A stretch of 64,000 nucleotides of DNA. Source: Rostratula benghalensis. Lineage: Eukaryota; Chordata; Aves; Charadriiformes; Rostratulidae. The DNA lies in contig VXAI01000021.1 in NCBI GenBank assembly GCA_013399305.1, positions 4,403,874 through 4,467,873 on the forward strand. Reading direction: 5' to 3'. Below are positions 12,326-25,400 of this stretch, one piece after another. The notes beneath the pieces were generated by a model. It was given only the letters and a program-made list of their open reading frames with translations. It had not been told where the DNA came from and did not search any database. Position numbers and translations under genes: made by a program. Each line of letters starts with the position of its first letter. Position 1 is the first letter of the stretch.

Positions 12326-14207
12326 CATATCTCAATAAAACATAATAAATAGTTAAAACATTACAGTGCATATATAATTAGGAACTATTTCAAGTAAGTA
12401 GGCAAAAGCAGATTCGTCATTCTGAGAAGAGACCAACCTACTCCTGCCAAGTAGGAGGGGGAGCAGGGAGAAGAGGACAGAAGACTGGAAGATCCCAAGA
12501 GAGATCCATTCCACATGCCAGATCTGCTGCCTGTAGCAGGTGTAGCTGCCACCTGCCAACAATAACAGATAACATCATATTCTTAACTTCTCCAGCAATG
12601 TCAGCCAGTCCAAGGCTTCCAGGGCCATGTACCAGTGAGAGAAGGGCAGTAAGGCCACTTTTCTACTCACACAACTGCTTCTTGTACTGTGACTGTAGTC
12701 AGCCCAGGTACTACTTTAGGTTCAACTTTATGGCCAAGCAGTCTGTAGCCATAATGTGCAACTTGTATGAATGTCAAACAAGTTCTTAAATTTGCCAACA
12801 TAAGTAAACATTAAAATTGTGATGTGCCTAAATTTGTGCTATTCTTTAGCATGTGTAAATATATAGGTTTATGGTTTTTTCCAGGTAAAATAACAGCAGT
12901 GCCTTCTTGTGACTTAAGAGAATCATACCACTTCAGCGAATGCTTAAATAACCAAAGCACTTGCATGTATTGATCCTTCCTTTATTCCCTACAGGTAGTA
13001 GTTATTGCAGTGTTTTGGGCCAACTGAAAAATATGTTTCCAGTCATTTGCCATCAAGAGCTTAAACTCCATTTTCTAAGAACCATACTTGTGACTTTTTT
13101 CCTGTAAGGAAAAAGCATTAGAGGTTTTCCATGTCCCCATTGTGAAATCTATGTGCTTCTGCTTCACTTCTCAATCCAACTTAACATGTACATCTGTCCT
13201 CTTTTAGCAGTTTGTAGCTTTACCAAACACACCAAAAAAAAAAAAAAAAGGAATAAATGATACTTGGTTTTAAACTAGGTTTAAGGCATGAATAAAAAGG
13301 TTTTTTCTTCAAAACTAGAAAGAGACCGTTTTATAACCACTCTTGACAGACCACAGAGGATGGGATCTAGACATCTTTTGAACAAGAGGTTGTAGATGCC
13401 AACGGTATTTCTCAAGTGGCTAAACCAGATGTATTAACTCAAATGGAAGAAGAAAGAAAGATGCTTTCCTTGTCCCAACAAACGTATTATCAGGAGGGCT
13501 GTGAATATTATGTGTTCAATGTTCTATGTGAAAGAATGAACAGTAAAAGCTTTCAAAATGAATTCAGCTGTAAATGCATACTGTTTTTTGAACTTAAGAT
13601 GCAAGCTCCCATGAAAGTTGGCCTTTTAAAAAGTTAAGAGAACGACACTTGAAAAATGAAGGCATAGCTCACAGGTTTTCTATATTTTTAGAGTACATTC
13701 CAGATATATCATGGCCTAGTGAAAATTACATTTTTTCATTATACTTCTTGTTATACTGATCTGATGTTTAAGGATGATACGTAGATCCTTCCTGCTGTAA
13801 ATTTTTCCTATTTCAAAAAACCAAGTATTGATTAGTCCTAATCCCAACACTGTTATCCTGAATTTCAGTATATTTTCTGTTTCTTCCAGAATTACATGTT
13901 TTAAAAGCAGCATGAATCTCGAAAGTAATAAAAATACAAGATTGCAAGCTTCATGGTAAGAGAGAGAGGTTGGAACACATGAACTCAGTAAAAGAAAAAT
14001 TTTCAGAATGCATTCCAGTTGAAAAAAATCATCTTTTTCACAGGGACTATTCCAAAGCCAAATGGCTTTTGCTTCATGACACAGCAGCCACACAGAGAGC
14101 TATCCTTAGTAAATGACGTGGCATTTCACATTTTTTGAAAAACATCTTTATTTCCTTTTTTTTAATGTAGATTAGACCTAGGCCTTCCAGTCTCTACCTG
14201 GAAAAGG
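12326..14207. other. Non-coding DNA
   Basis: No gene is recognised. A pure A16 tract lies at 13234-13249. A 125-codon minus frame (14093-13716) is rich in Leu, Ile and Phe and has no recognisable domain; I take it as chance in AT-rich DNA. A 73-codon plus frame at 13416-13637 is likewise unrecognised. Confidence 0.5.
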
Positions 14208-14293
14208 CCCATTATCAATTTAGCATTTGTATTCCTCCCTATTAATGCTATTAAATTTCTTTTTTTTCATTGCTCTGAGATCGATCATCTTAA
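14208..14293 (+). repeat. Direct duplication, copy 1 (86 bp)
   Basis: It starts CCCATTATCAATTTAGCATT and ends GAGATCGATCATCTTAA. The same sequence recurs at 16526-16613 in the same orientation. By eye the copies differ at two substitutions (C/T in the TATTCCTCC stretch, T/G before the T tract) and by two bases in T-tract length (8 versus 10). The flanks do not match. It has no coding potential and resembles no transposon I know. Confidence 0.92.
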
Positions 14294-16525
14294 TGGTGGA
14301 GAGACCTAGCTAGATCTACATTTCTTTCTTTCTTCTTCCCCAGTCAAGACTTCTTAGAGGGTAGAGGGCAATTATGGTCAGATCTAAGTATAAAGAATTT
14401 TGGCTATTTCCTAGGCTGGCAATCAGTTTACATGCTGAAGATGGCTGCTGTTCCTGAACCTATTTCAGTTGTAAAACCACAACAGAAAGTCAAGATGGTG
14501 ACGCCAGTGCTCGCTGTCCCCAGCAAGGACACTGGGTTGGGTTAGGGCACTTGGTCCTCCTCACTGCAGCAAGAACATTTGCTGTCCTTGTTCTTTCCAT
14601 CCTACCAGGAGAAGCAAGTCAAACACTGCAGTGCCTTTGCTCTCTTTCCCAGTCCCTCTTTTTCTCATAGCAGAACTCACCCTGACCTGCAATGTGTCTA
14701 AATTCAATTTTTGTTTCACACTCCTGAGAAGCCACAAGTTGAAGCGGAGCACAGCTCCCCATGTGCAAGTGCTTGTAGCTGCCTATTCCGGAAAGTCCAT
14801 TATCAGGGAGCTCTGGAAGGGGGAACCTTTACAACAGGACTCCAGGACTAGTTCTGTCTTAGTGTGTATAACGTGTGAATTACTGCACTTCCCTCACTGA
14901 GAATAAATAATACAGTTCTTTCTGAAGCAAAACATACCCCAGGTCAAGTTTTCCCTCCTCAGTTATACTGGCAGCCTGGAGTACATGGAAATGTGCCAGA
15001 GTCAAAGTGGACTGTAATAAAGAGTCAATGGCATTTTATCAGATACCATAGCTAGAGGCAGAATATGATCCAATGTGCACATTTTGAATAGAATTTCTTT
15101 AGAAAGTACTTCAGAGAAATAAAACAAAACCAGTTTATTTTACTTGATAATATTCAACCCATGCAGTACAACTCACAAGAGGCCAATAAATGATTGTTAC
15201 TGGAAACTTTGAAAAATCATTGCAAAAGAAAACATTTATACAAGTTTATGAAGGCTTCTGAAGTATGGTTGATAGGTTCAGGTCCGAAAGGACCGTAAAG
15301 TATCAGGATATTACGTAGAGTAGAGCTGATGGTTCTTACTATATTTACATTGAATGCAGTTTAGTTTGTCTTTTGCATATGGGAAAGGTTATTTCTATAC
15401 TGAACAATGTTTTGATTCCACTCTAGTGAATTTCTTATAGAAACACAAAAGATTACTTGGATTAATAATAAGGGTAATAAAAATAGTTCCCACTTTATAA
15501 TAGAAAGATAAACATACATATTTGTAATGGAAAAATGTGTTTTGTGGAAAAGATAAAATTCAGCAAAAAAGTTCAGAGAAAGTAAAAGTACCCCTCAATA
15601 CTCACCCAAAACTGTTTTTAGCCCCTATATTTGTTTATAGCGGAACTATTTTTCTTAGGTCATTTTTGGTTTAAGCTTGCTACTAAAGATAATTAGATAT
15701 GCTTAATAATTACAGTAGGGTTACAGCAAGATTTTAATCAAAATATGATGCATCTCGGGGTAGTTTTTCAGCAACATTTGAGCCAAGTTTGCTAAATTCA
15801 TGAACCTTTCAGTAAAACTGGGTCAAGTCTAGGATGAACTCAGATTGATTTACGGCCTTGCATTTAAAATAGCAGTATCTTGATATCATCAGAAAATTCA
15901 AAAATTAAATAATAGCCTCAGTATTTTAAATCAATGGGATATCCTCCTACAGAATAATTTTGTATGTTCTGCCTATCCTACATTGAAAAGAACACAAAGA
16001 AATGGGAAGCTGACAGGATTCAAAGTCAGGCAACAGTTGTGATTGCAATCACAGAAAAAAATCCAGAGAAGGAAAACTTGAAACCCTTGGAAATTTTTAT
16101 TGCAGAGGAAATTCAGAGGGAAGAGGGAGAGAACATGCTAGAGCTACTTCACTGCATGGTATGAGGGAATTCAGATGTTCCCATATCCCCTTACCACTAT
16201 TTCAGAAATAAGGCAATTTTCAGTAAGATTTCTTTATCACTTTAAGAAAAGTTGTTTTTGCAGTTGTTCTGCCTTTTTTTTTTTTTTAAGCCACAGATTA
16301 TAAACAAACTGTATAATTAATTTTTATAATTTAAAAGCTTAGTTGGGCAGGGAAAATGCAGTGATTACTTCCAAAATCTCAAGAATATAAAACATGATGC
16401 TTTACACAAAAACTGACTGGTTAAAGAGGTTAACATAATTTAGTACAAAATGAAACTCCCCTCTTGGGAATATTGCCCTTCATACTGAGTACTACTACTA
16501 CTAATGCCATTCAATTTTCAATTTC
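14294..16525. other. Non-coding DNA between the duplicated segments
   Basis: No gene is recognised. A perfect small hairpin, GGTCC-GAAA-GGACC, lies at 15281-15294. T14 is at 16274-16287 and a short ACT repeat is near 16489-16501. A 66-codon plus frame (15964-16164) and an 89-codon frame (14631-14900) have no recognisable features. Confidence 0.5.
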
Positions 16526-16613
16526 CCCATTATCAATTTAGCATTTGTATTTCTCCCTATTAATGCTATTAAATGTCTTTTTTTTTTCATTGCTCTGAGA
16601 TCGATCATCTTAA
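16526..16613 (+). repeat. Direct duplication, copy 2 (88 bp)
   Basis: This is the second copy of the 14208-14293 segment, same orientation, about 2.3 kb downstream and nearly identical. The homology stops sharply on both sides: copy 2 is preceded by ...TCAATTTC and followed by AAGATTG, while copy 1 is preceded by ...GGAAAAGG and followed by TGGTGG. That argues for copying of a short patch rather than a larger tandem duplication. Confidence 0.92.
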
Positions 16614-19600
16614 AAGATTGTGTGAGGTCTTCAATCCACAGGCTTTGAAGAGAGAGGTCTGCAGAATCAGAAAAGGCACTTCATTCATGAATACTAGACA
16701 TATCTCCTTGCTTTTGAGCTATCAGTAACCTCCTTAAAGATATTATAGCCAAATAATTCATATCATTCTAGCAATAACTGATCTTTATCACTGCATACCA
16801 CCAGAGCAATCTGGATACCATCTAGGAGCTCCACTAAAGTATTTGCATAAATCATCATCATGGAGCCCCTCTAGTCATTTGTTGGGTCTGAAGTAACTAA
16901 GATGCAACAAATCTCCTTTGACTAACAGTCAAGGGACAGCAACTGACACCAATTAATGCCTATAACTGATTCAGGCACAACATATATCTCCAGAAGCCTG
17001 GGCAAATACAAGCAGGGGACACGGAAAGAAATGTTTTAAAAAGCATTAAGAACATGAAAGAGATCTAAGGATATTTGCTGGAGATATTAGGAGGGTGAAA
17101 AATACTCAAAATACAAAAAAAATGCTTAAATAGTATGGATTAATCAACAGAAATCAAAATTCAGTTTCTGTGCTCACAGAAACATTTATTCCTTTTTCTC
17201 CACCTTCTTCTGATGTATTAGAGATTGATCACAACCACAAAGAAAGTATTAGGTAAAGGTGGACAGCTCTCAAACAACACAGAATACATATTTTTTTCTA
17301 AACACATAGCTCAAGGTATGAGAACCAGTAAAATAAAAGCGTCTGCTATTCAGGGAGTCACATTAGAACATCAAGCTATTTCTCTTCTCATCAGATTCTA
17401 GTTGTTAATCATGTGCTTTAGCCACTCTTTCCATCTGCTCCATTCAATCTGGATATGACACTTTGTCTATTGGGTGTGGAAAATGGAGGCACTTGGAGCC
17501 ATAGCAACAAGAAACATTAAGGATTTGAATTTCACCTTGCACGTATGTCCTTCCATTGCCTTGAACACTCATTCAGTAGGAAAGTTGCAGTGTAAAAAGC
17601 TCATATGGCTTAGGTTTAAGTATGAAGGTTAAAGCATTCAGACTACCAAGAAGGAACGTGGGGCAGGCACTTGTTCCATGCCACATGGTTAATGTTTGTG
17701 ACAATCTTTCACACAACCCTAGACTGCAGTTGTTTCTGTAAAAGGCATTGCCTCCATGTATGCAAAGCCTGCAAAGTATTTTTTTCGTTCCTCAGACTGC
17801 AACAGTCTGAGCTGCAAAAACATTGGGGAAGTATTTTTAAGATCTGGTTTTTTGAGTGCTCCATAAGCTATGTAAGAAAAAGAAGGATGGAGACAGCACT
17901 GGCAGATACAGTCAATGCTGACATTGACACGTTATAGGATCAACCCTCCACAACAGAAGGGAAGCTTAGCTCACAACTTACTACTGGGATGTCTCTGGAG
18001 AAAGAGAGAACCTAGCAGCTCTGCCCACATGCTAGGTTTCAAACTGTCAGTCCAGCCCATGGCAATTGCAGACATTACAAAATCAGTTTACATCTGTAGA
18101 AACAGATATATTAAGGGAGTTGACTGAGGCCACCAGCTACCAGTGCTGGGCTTTGACTTGGAATTGTCTTCCTCTCCACCTTGCCTACAGTAGCCTACTG
18201 CCAGAGGGAGAAACCTCTCCTCAAGAGCAGTTTCTGGTCAGCTCAGATGAGCCACTGCAGTTGCTCTGTTGCAGATACACCAAATCAGTTGGACAACTGA
18301 TGTAGCCATGGCTCAGACTGAAATATACCAAACAACTGAGCTCCACATTTGTGATTTGCATAAAGCTAGTAACCTGTGAGCCTCACACATCTTGTGTGAG
18401 CAGGGCAAAGGCACTTAAGCTACAAGATTTGCGGGGGAGGGGAGAAGGAGAAGAGGAGAGAAAAAAAATAAAAATCACAGCTACTTCTGTGATCAGCTTC
18501 AGCTGACAAAGCTATTGTCACAAGAAAAAAAAACAACAACTCGGAAGTCATTTCCCTTCAAAATATAAAATTTAGATGAACCTTGACATTTCTAGGTGAG
18601 AGACCAAAGTCTAGCTCCAGGTAACAGCACATATGCTATGTATATCACTTATGAAATATATACAACAACTAAGACACATTAGTTAAGAGAGGTCCATTAG
18701 TGATTTTATGTTTACAACACACTTCCTGCTGCTTGAACATAGCTTCTCTGGCTTGATGAGCCTCTACAGAATACCTTTGTCATTTTGCTATAGAACGATA
18801 GCTGGTATCAAGAAAATGCAAATACTGCATAACGCTACGAGATCCAAATTCACAGAGTACTATTGTAGCTGAATTGTTTGAAAAGACATATGGCATCCCA
18901 AGTGTAACAGATAGTTGAATCTCAAGGGGGAACCATTGTTCATTCATCTGGACCAAGTGACATTCTTTATGCAAGAATAATTCCTGATTAAAGGGTGAGT
19001 TTTAATGGAAACTAATTAGGCAACCTCTTTAGCCTGGGCATAATGATCAAATGAGCTGTCACACAGTACCTGATACAATGATCTCACTTGGTACAAGATT
19101 TTATTCCTTAGCAATTACACTCCCACGTTGCACTGCATGTGTTTATTGCCTGGAGCACACATGTCAAATTAAAGAGCAGCTTATGCACCTGATATTTAAT
19201 TATTGCCTAGCACTACAGACAACCGGGAAATGTCAAAGCGAGCAGTCCTGCATTGGAGCAACTAAAACTGATATCTTCTTTGGCAAAGAAAAAAATAGAG
19301 ATAAAATATGTATGGACGATTCAGTTGTCTTACATTTCACAGTTACAAAAAAGTGGCTTCCCAAACCTTAAATAATTTACCATCACGCTCAATGCAGAGA
19401 ATTCTGTCAAAGCAGAAGAGTAGGTGAAACAGGTTCACCAGCTCACATCATTGTATTAGATGCATCTTTGCCTGATTAAAGTGTATACAAGAAAATGGTG
19501 TGATTTAAGCTGCTTTATACCAACTTCAAATACCAAAGGAATCATTTATTTATTCAGGTATGGACTAATTCACAGGTGTTAAAAGAAACATTCATTTCTA

Positions 19601-20286
19601 CAACTCTGTTATCCTGCAGTTAACTTAAATTCATCCTTAGCTTACTGGAAATTTTCCTAAATTCCTTCATAGTCAAATCACCTCCTTAATCCTAGTTGTA
19701 ATAAGGCTGAAATGAAAAGCCGGCAATACTAAAAGAGATGTAAGCAAACTGTTTCCAGCAAATTGAGACACGCTAATCAAAAAAAGAAAGTTTTATGGCT
19801 GCGACGGAGGTGCTGACAGTAAGGTGAAGAAAAATCCATACCACCCCAAGTTTTGAGTGCAATTTCTAATAAAGAAAAAATGTGCACAATACAAAAGAGT
19901 TTCTTTTAGTCATTGATCTGTAATGGAACACCCAAATAGCCACAGGATACTATCGAATTTCTAAGAAAGTTGTGTGTGTATCTTCGACCATTCTGCTCCA
20001 AATAAAGGAATCTAATTACCCATAATCTTAATTGCACAGTCTAATACTAAAAAGGCTTAATAAGAGTGCTTTTGTATTTACAAAACTGCACAGCTTGTGA
20101 AAGAACCCTCAAAACATTTGGCAGGAATCCCAGCCGAGGTATGACTGACTGGAACCTCTAATGACTACAACATGTAAACAAGTGTTTTGTTTCGACTGAT
20201 AATCATTAACTTCCAGTGTCAGACTTATCCCACAAGGTTTTGTTCACTGCTTCACCAGCCTGCTTTACAAAGGCATCTGGTGCTAA
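16614..20286. other. Non-coding DNA
   Basis: No gene or transposon is recognised. A purine-rich stretch at about 18430-18470 (G/A only, ending in an A-rich run) is the main compositional feature. The longest frame is 106 codons (19051-19371, plus) and is unrecognised. Confidence 0.5.
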
Positions 20287-20316
20287 GGGAAAGGGGGAGG
20301 GGGCGAGGGGGGGCGG
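20287..20316 (+). repeat. G-rich tract, G-quadruplex pattern
   Basis: Four runs of three to seven G are separated by one- to three-base loops (GGG, AAA, GGGGG, A, GGGGG, CGA, GGGGGGG). This satisfies the usual G3+N1-7 quadruplex pattern on the plus strand. Whether it folds is not shown. Confidence 0.75.
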
Positions 20317-20592
20317 AAAGTGCAGAGTGCTATACAGTGTTGTCACTCTTAAACTAAAGTGGCAGTAGGCAAATGAAAGGGTCATGAGGTAAATGCTTCT
20401 AACAAGGAGCAAGCTGCTGTGATAATTCCCACCATTCTTTGATGGTCCCTCTTACTGTGTGACTTAGTGACATAATGTGCTAGACCTCCTGGTTATTTTA
20501 TTTATTTTTTAATGAAGAAAGGTAATTTGAAATGGAGCCTCTCTGAACTATTGTTTCATGCCTTGGTAGCTTTCAAAATTGAACATGTGCAA

Positions 20593-20616
20593 GGGGGGGG
20601 GGAGGGAAAGGGGGGG
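20593..20616 (+). repeat. G-rich tract, G-quadruplex pattern
   Basis: G10, A, G3, AAA, G7. The first run can supply two tetrad strands, so the pattern allows a quadruplex. It lies about 280 bp after the previous G-rich tract and is followed by an A/G-rich stretch. Confidence 0.7.
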
Positions 20617-22401
20617 AAGAAAAAGGAAATTTGGTTTCCCTACTACTGCAGTACTGGAAGAATCTGCGTCTGAGTGTTGCATTAAAATAAAAGAAAGAAA
20701 CAGTCAAATACACTCCCACAAGGACAAACCTCATCTCCTAACAGAAGGGAAGCATGTCAGAAATTGCACAAACTGCATTGGTTAGCTCAGCTCTGAAAGG
20801 CTGCTCAGAAACAGTCATTTTAAAATTGAATTCCAAGAGGCCAGATCCTCAGCTAGAGTAACTGTTAAAATGCAGGCACCATGAGGAAGCCTACCCAGAT
20901 TTCTCACTGTTAATTTACTTTATTATTAAAGTAGTTATTGTTCAAATAATTTTAGACAGAAACAACAGAGAAGTAAAAAATTTTGTCATTCTGAAGTGTT
21001 TGGTAAAACCTTGCAGTCAAACAAAAAACTGAATACCTATATTTACATTCTCAACCTTTTCTTAGCTTGAGGAATGCAAACACATCAGTAATTTTTAATC
21101 ACACAATTGCAAACAGCCAGTTTTTTGAGTGTTTAGTAAAACAGCAGGAGAAGCTAACAGACTGCAGATCTAGCACTTCTGTGGCTACCTGTAAGTAAAA
21201 GGTCATTTGTAAACTCCATTTAACTATTGATACCTTGGAGATTAGTTTCAAAGGTTTACACTTATTCCGTGCCTGGTTAGGATCTTGCCTGTGGAACAGG
21301 CATTTCCTGATCAGTTTGAGCAGAGCACTGAACAGCGTACTGCACATAGCTCTCATGATTGCATGAAGGAATTTATGCATGCAACTCTCCAACAGCTTTG
21401 ATATATAACCCCGCAGAATCAGGTAGGAGCTGTGAATCAGCCTGGTAAAATTTATTTTAAAAACACTTGGCAAAGCAAGTTTGCAATTGTTTAATTTTCA
21501 TTATAACTGCTGCCTCAAAAGATAATGAGCCCTCATAACAGTGTTTTATATAAAAGCACATTATGCCTTTACACAGCACACACAAATGGCCAGTGATTAT
21601 TAACAATGTTAAAATGTCAGTAGAACCAAGCCAGCATAACGGCATACATTTAGATGCCATAAAAGCTGCAAATGACTGCTACATTGTTTTAAAGGAAGCA
21701 TCTTAAAAAGCCACTTATAAAGAGAGGAAAAGAAATATTTGTTATCAGGAATAGAAATTTATGATGAAGTGTCAATCAAATTTAACTTCATGAAAAGCAG
21801 TAGCCACAGGAATCAGCTAAGCTCATCACTGCTGCTATTAGTACTCTCAGTTTTAGGATTAGAGACAAAAGGCTCCATAAATAATTTTTGCTTTTACTTT
21901 GACTTTTTTTTTTGGTTTTTTTTTTTTTCCTTGCCATTCCAGGATTTCAGTGTTTTGGAATGCTTTAAGAAAACATTCTCAAAGCAAAACTTCAGAGAGT
22001 CTAAACGTGCACATTTGCCACTGATTTATGGTCTGAAAAAAGGTCCGACATTTAAATGAAAGTCTAGCAAAGAGTAAGAGGTCTAGACAGGGTAATCACT
22101 ATCTAAATTATTACAAATATTTTAGAAGCTTTTAGCCTGAAAGTGTCATTCAGGGCATCTCATCTTAGATACAAGCAGGTCTTACACCCATTCACCAAGA
22201 AGAAAATTAATATGGTAAGAAGTTTGCATCACAAATGATTCGTGTTGTTAGGCTGTTGTTGGTTGTTTCCACCAATCCTCCAAAGTTATTGTTGTGAATT
22301 GGAAATTAGTCAACTTATTTATTAGGCTATGTCTAGGTTAATTTTCTTTTTAAATAAGAGAGAAGGATTGTGGGGTCGGCTTTTTTTGTGTGTGTTTGTT
22401 T
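20617..22401. other. Non-coding DNA
   Basis: No gene is recognised. T-rich runs lie at about 21901-21930. Minus frames of 124 codons (21473-21099) and 67 codons, and a plus frame of 106 codons (21739-22059), have no recognisable domain. Confidence 0.5.
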
Positions 22402-22443
22402 GGGGTTGGAGGGGTGCATAGGGGGTGTTGGGTTGGGTTTGGG
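22402..22443 (+). repeat. G/T-rich tract with telomere-like GGGTT words
   Basis: GGGG, TT, GGAGGGG, then GGGGG, TGTT, GGG, TT, GGG, TTT, GGG. The last four G runs satisfy the quadruplex pattern. The tail resembles degenerate TTGGG repeats but contains no TTAGGG unit, so it is a G/T simple repeat rather than an interstitial telomere. A GT-rich run precedes it (22381-22401) and a T run follows. Confidence 0.7.
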
Positions 22444-25400
22444 TTTTTTTGAAGTTACGACTATTCGGCAAAGAAAACAGCATCATCTAAAATTTGTCAG
22501 AAGAATTACTGTTTTGCTCCATATAACTCTGAAGCCATATCAGTTAAACAATTTTAAAATTTCAGATTATTCAGTTGCCAGGCCACATGCAGCATTGCAT
22601 TTCATATGTTATCAAAAGGTGTTCAAGAAGCAAATGAGTTAATGTTAATTCCCCCCTCCTCCCCAATACGTTTTTCTAAACACAAGCCTTCAACCCTTTT
22701 ATTAAAAGCAAATATAAACAGAAATGTGAAATTAAGCATTTTAGACTGTCCCATTCCACATAATCAATTGCCAATATTTTTTTATCATCAACTATCATAA
22801 TTTTATCTTGCATAGATAGCAGCCTATTTAAATGTGATATTCAATAAACATTCGTATCCCCTTCTCATTAACTACCGTCCTAATTTTTTCCTTTCAGTTA
22901 TTATAAACAAAAAACTTTAGAAACTGAGTTAGCTCAAAGAATAAATTGGCACATCTGTATAACTAACGTCATATAGATTTTGAACCAGGTAGACAGGAGA
23001 TATGTAAAACATGAATTCTAAATATTAATATTTCATTGCTCTCATTGGGCACTCAGTTGTGAGCTCAGGCAGTAAATTAGTCTTCCTTAAACATGCATTA
23101 AATAGATATTGTTTCCCCAAAGTTAGAAATCTATCTTTTATATGCAGTCAGATTTAACACTTAGCAGGTTTGTAATAAATACACATGCAAGCAACAAAAG
23201 CCTGAACATTAGCAGAGGCATTAAGAGGGCAATTAATTAAGTCACATTAGTACAATGTGATCAAAAACAAGGCATCAGTATCCTCAGGGCAAAAACACAT
23301 TTCAGGTCAAACTTTATACCCACTCACACATAGACGCATATGCATATACACATAGACACACAAACACACACACAGAAAGAAGCATGTATCAGACAAACCC
23401 TTCCTTTAAGTATAAAAAAGAAGCATCAAAGTAACTATTTGCACTGGCTGCTTCGTTTATTTGCACTGTGAATTATTTGAGGTCGGATTTTAAAGCTCGT
23501 TCAGTTTTTGATGTGTACAAAAAGACACCATTGCCTCACGCTGTATACACTGATTGCCTGGCACCACCCAATGGCAGCCATCAGAAGTGCAGATGGCAGC
23601 TCTTCCAGATGCACAGAGAAAAAAAAAATATCAACACTTAAATATTCTAAAGAAAATAAGCAGTGGGTGTTTTCTCAAAAATAATAAACAGGTATATCTT
23701 CAGAAACCAGCTGGATGCTCTTAATCATGTTTTAAATTGGTTCAAGTGTGATTCTTGCAAAACGTTTAGTGCCATCTAAAATCCATAGTAAAGCAAATTA
23801 GCTGGTTAGTCAATGCTGTATTTGTTTTTTAACAAACACCATTAAATGATCATATTTCTTATGACACCAAAGTTCATAACCAGATGAGAATTATTGTTAG
23901 GCCTTCTGTGACAGGAAAGCTCACCTACAGTGCATAATTTACAGACTAAAGAGTAAAAGTTAATCAATTCCAGCAGCAAGGGAAAGAGAAGTAGGTGGAT
24001 TCAAAGCAGAGAAGAAAACAGTCTTTAGTGATTTCTTAGCCACTGCAAAGGTAATCCGAGCTTGGATACACTATGGATACAAACTATGGATACCTAAAAA
24101 ATAAGGAAACACATGCACACACATACACTCCTCAATCCCATGTAGGAGAGTAAAGAATTCCAGTGGCTCCTCCATTCCTCAAACAGGATAACAAAAATCA
24201 CAGTCTACAGGATCAGGCAATATAAGAATCCCAAAACTCTTGTTCAAAAAAATCCTTGGAAATCACTCGGCTTCTTTTTCTCCAAGAAGCTGCTAAGAAG
24301 TGACTTGATACTGCAACATATTTTCATCCCTGTTCTCTAAGCTGTTATATGCTCTGGTGCATAGTTTGCTCTTCATTGCCTTCTTTATGAAGGCTGAGCT
24401 TTATCGAGTGTGATAAATCATTTCCTGCTACTCACAGAAAACAATGAAAGAGAACAAATAGTATTTACGTTTGTCTTTGTTTGTTTAAACACACACATAA
24501 GAAACTTGAAAAAGGATGAACTGGTGAGGCATATTCTTTAATCGACAGATTGCTTACTATACGCTTTTCAAGGAACTGAATGTACTGAACATTTCAAAAT
24601 TTAAGACCCTCTGGCTCTCAAGTGGTACAAACATATAGCACCTGCAGAATTCCACAGAAATGAACAGTGCTTCAGTGCTTTCACAGGAGAAATTAAGTCT
24701 CAAATGCCATCATGGACTAAAATTGCTTTGGCAGCTTTATTTAATTTCAGATATACCGGATCTTTCCAATGTAAAATAAAGTGAATTGAATAATACATAA
24801 AGTTTACTTGCTCCTATTTATCTAGTTCCATTTAAAGCTGTTATACCTTGCCTGCATAATTTCCGTGTACTTTTGGTGAGAACGATCTAAGTATCTACAG
24901 CTTGTAACAATGCATATTCATACTCCTTAGGACAGAGAGATGAAGTATGTATATGTTGCAGATATTCCTGCGATAACTATAAATTGTTTTAATTATGACC
25001 AAACTTGCAATCCCTATATTTCAGGCCAACAGTCTATGTTTAGAGAGATTGTTCTGGACACTTGGGTTCTAGGAAAGGAAATACTTAGACAATTATTTTT
25101 CTCTGCAGTTCAACACTGACAACTAAATCACAACTCCTGGATCACTGCTCCGTGTAAGGAGAATGATTCTGCAGCAGATTTCACAACCACAAAACACCTG
25201 CAGTCACAAGGGTAGCACTTTCATTTATATAAAACCTTCCCTATGATTAAAAAAAATCTTCAACAAATTGAGGCACACACAACGCTTCAGAGGTGAGCAG
25301 ATATTAGTACATGTGCTTTATAGATAGGATGGAGGTACACAGGTATTTAATAATAATTTTCTCTGGATCATATGACAAGTCTGAAGCATCTTGCATCTTA

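Noticed and set aside
10776..16290. Shared TTCTGCC(T)14-15AAG at 10776-10800 and 16268-16290
   Set aside because: The similarity ends at the T tract edges; a short word plus a homopolymer is not evidence of duplication.
22402..22450. Interstitial telomeric repeat
   Set aside because: There is no TTAGGG unit; the GGGTT and GGGTTT words fit an ordinary G/T simple repeat.
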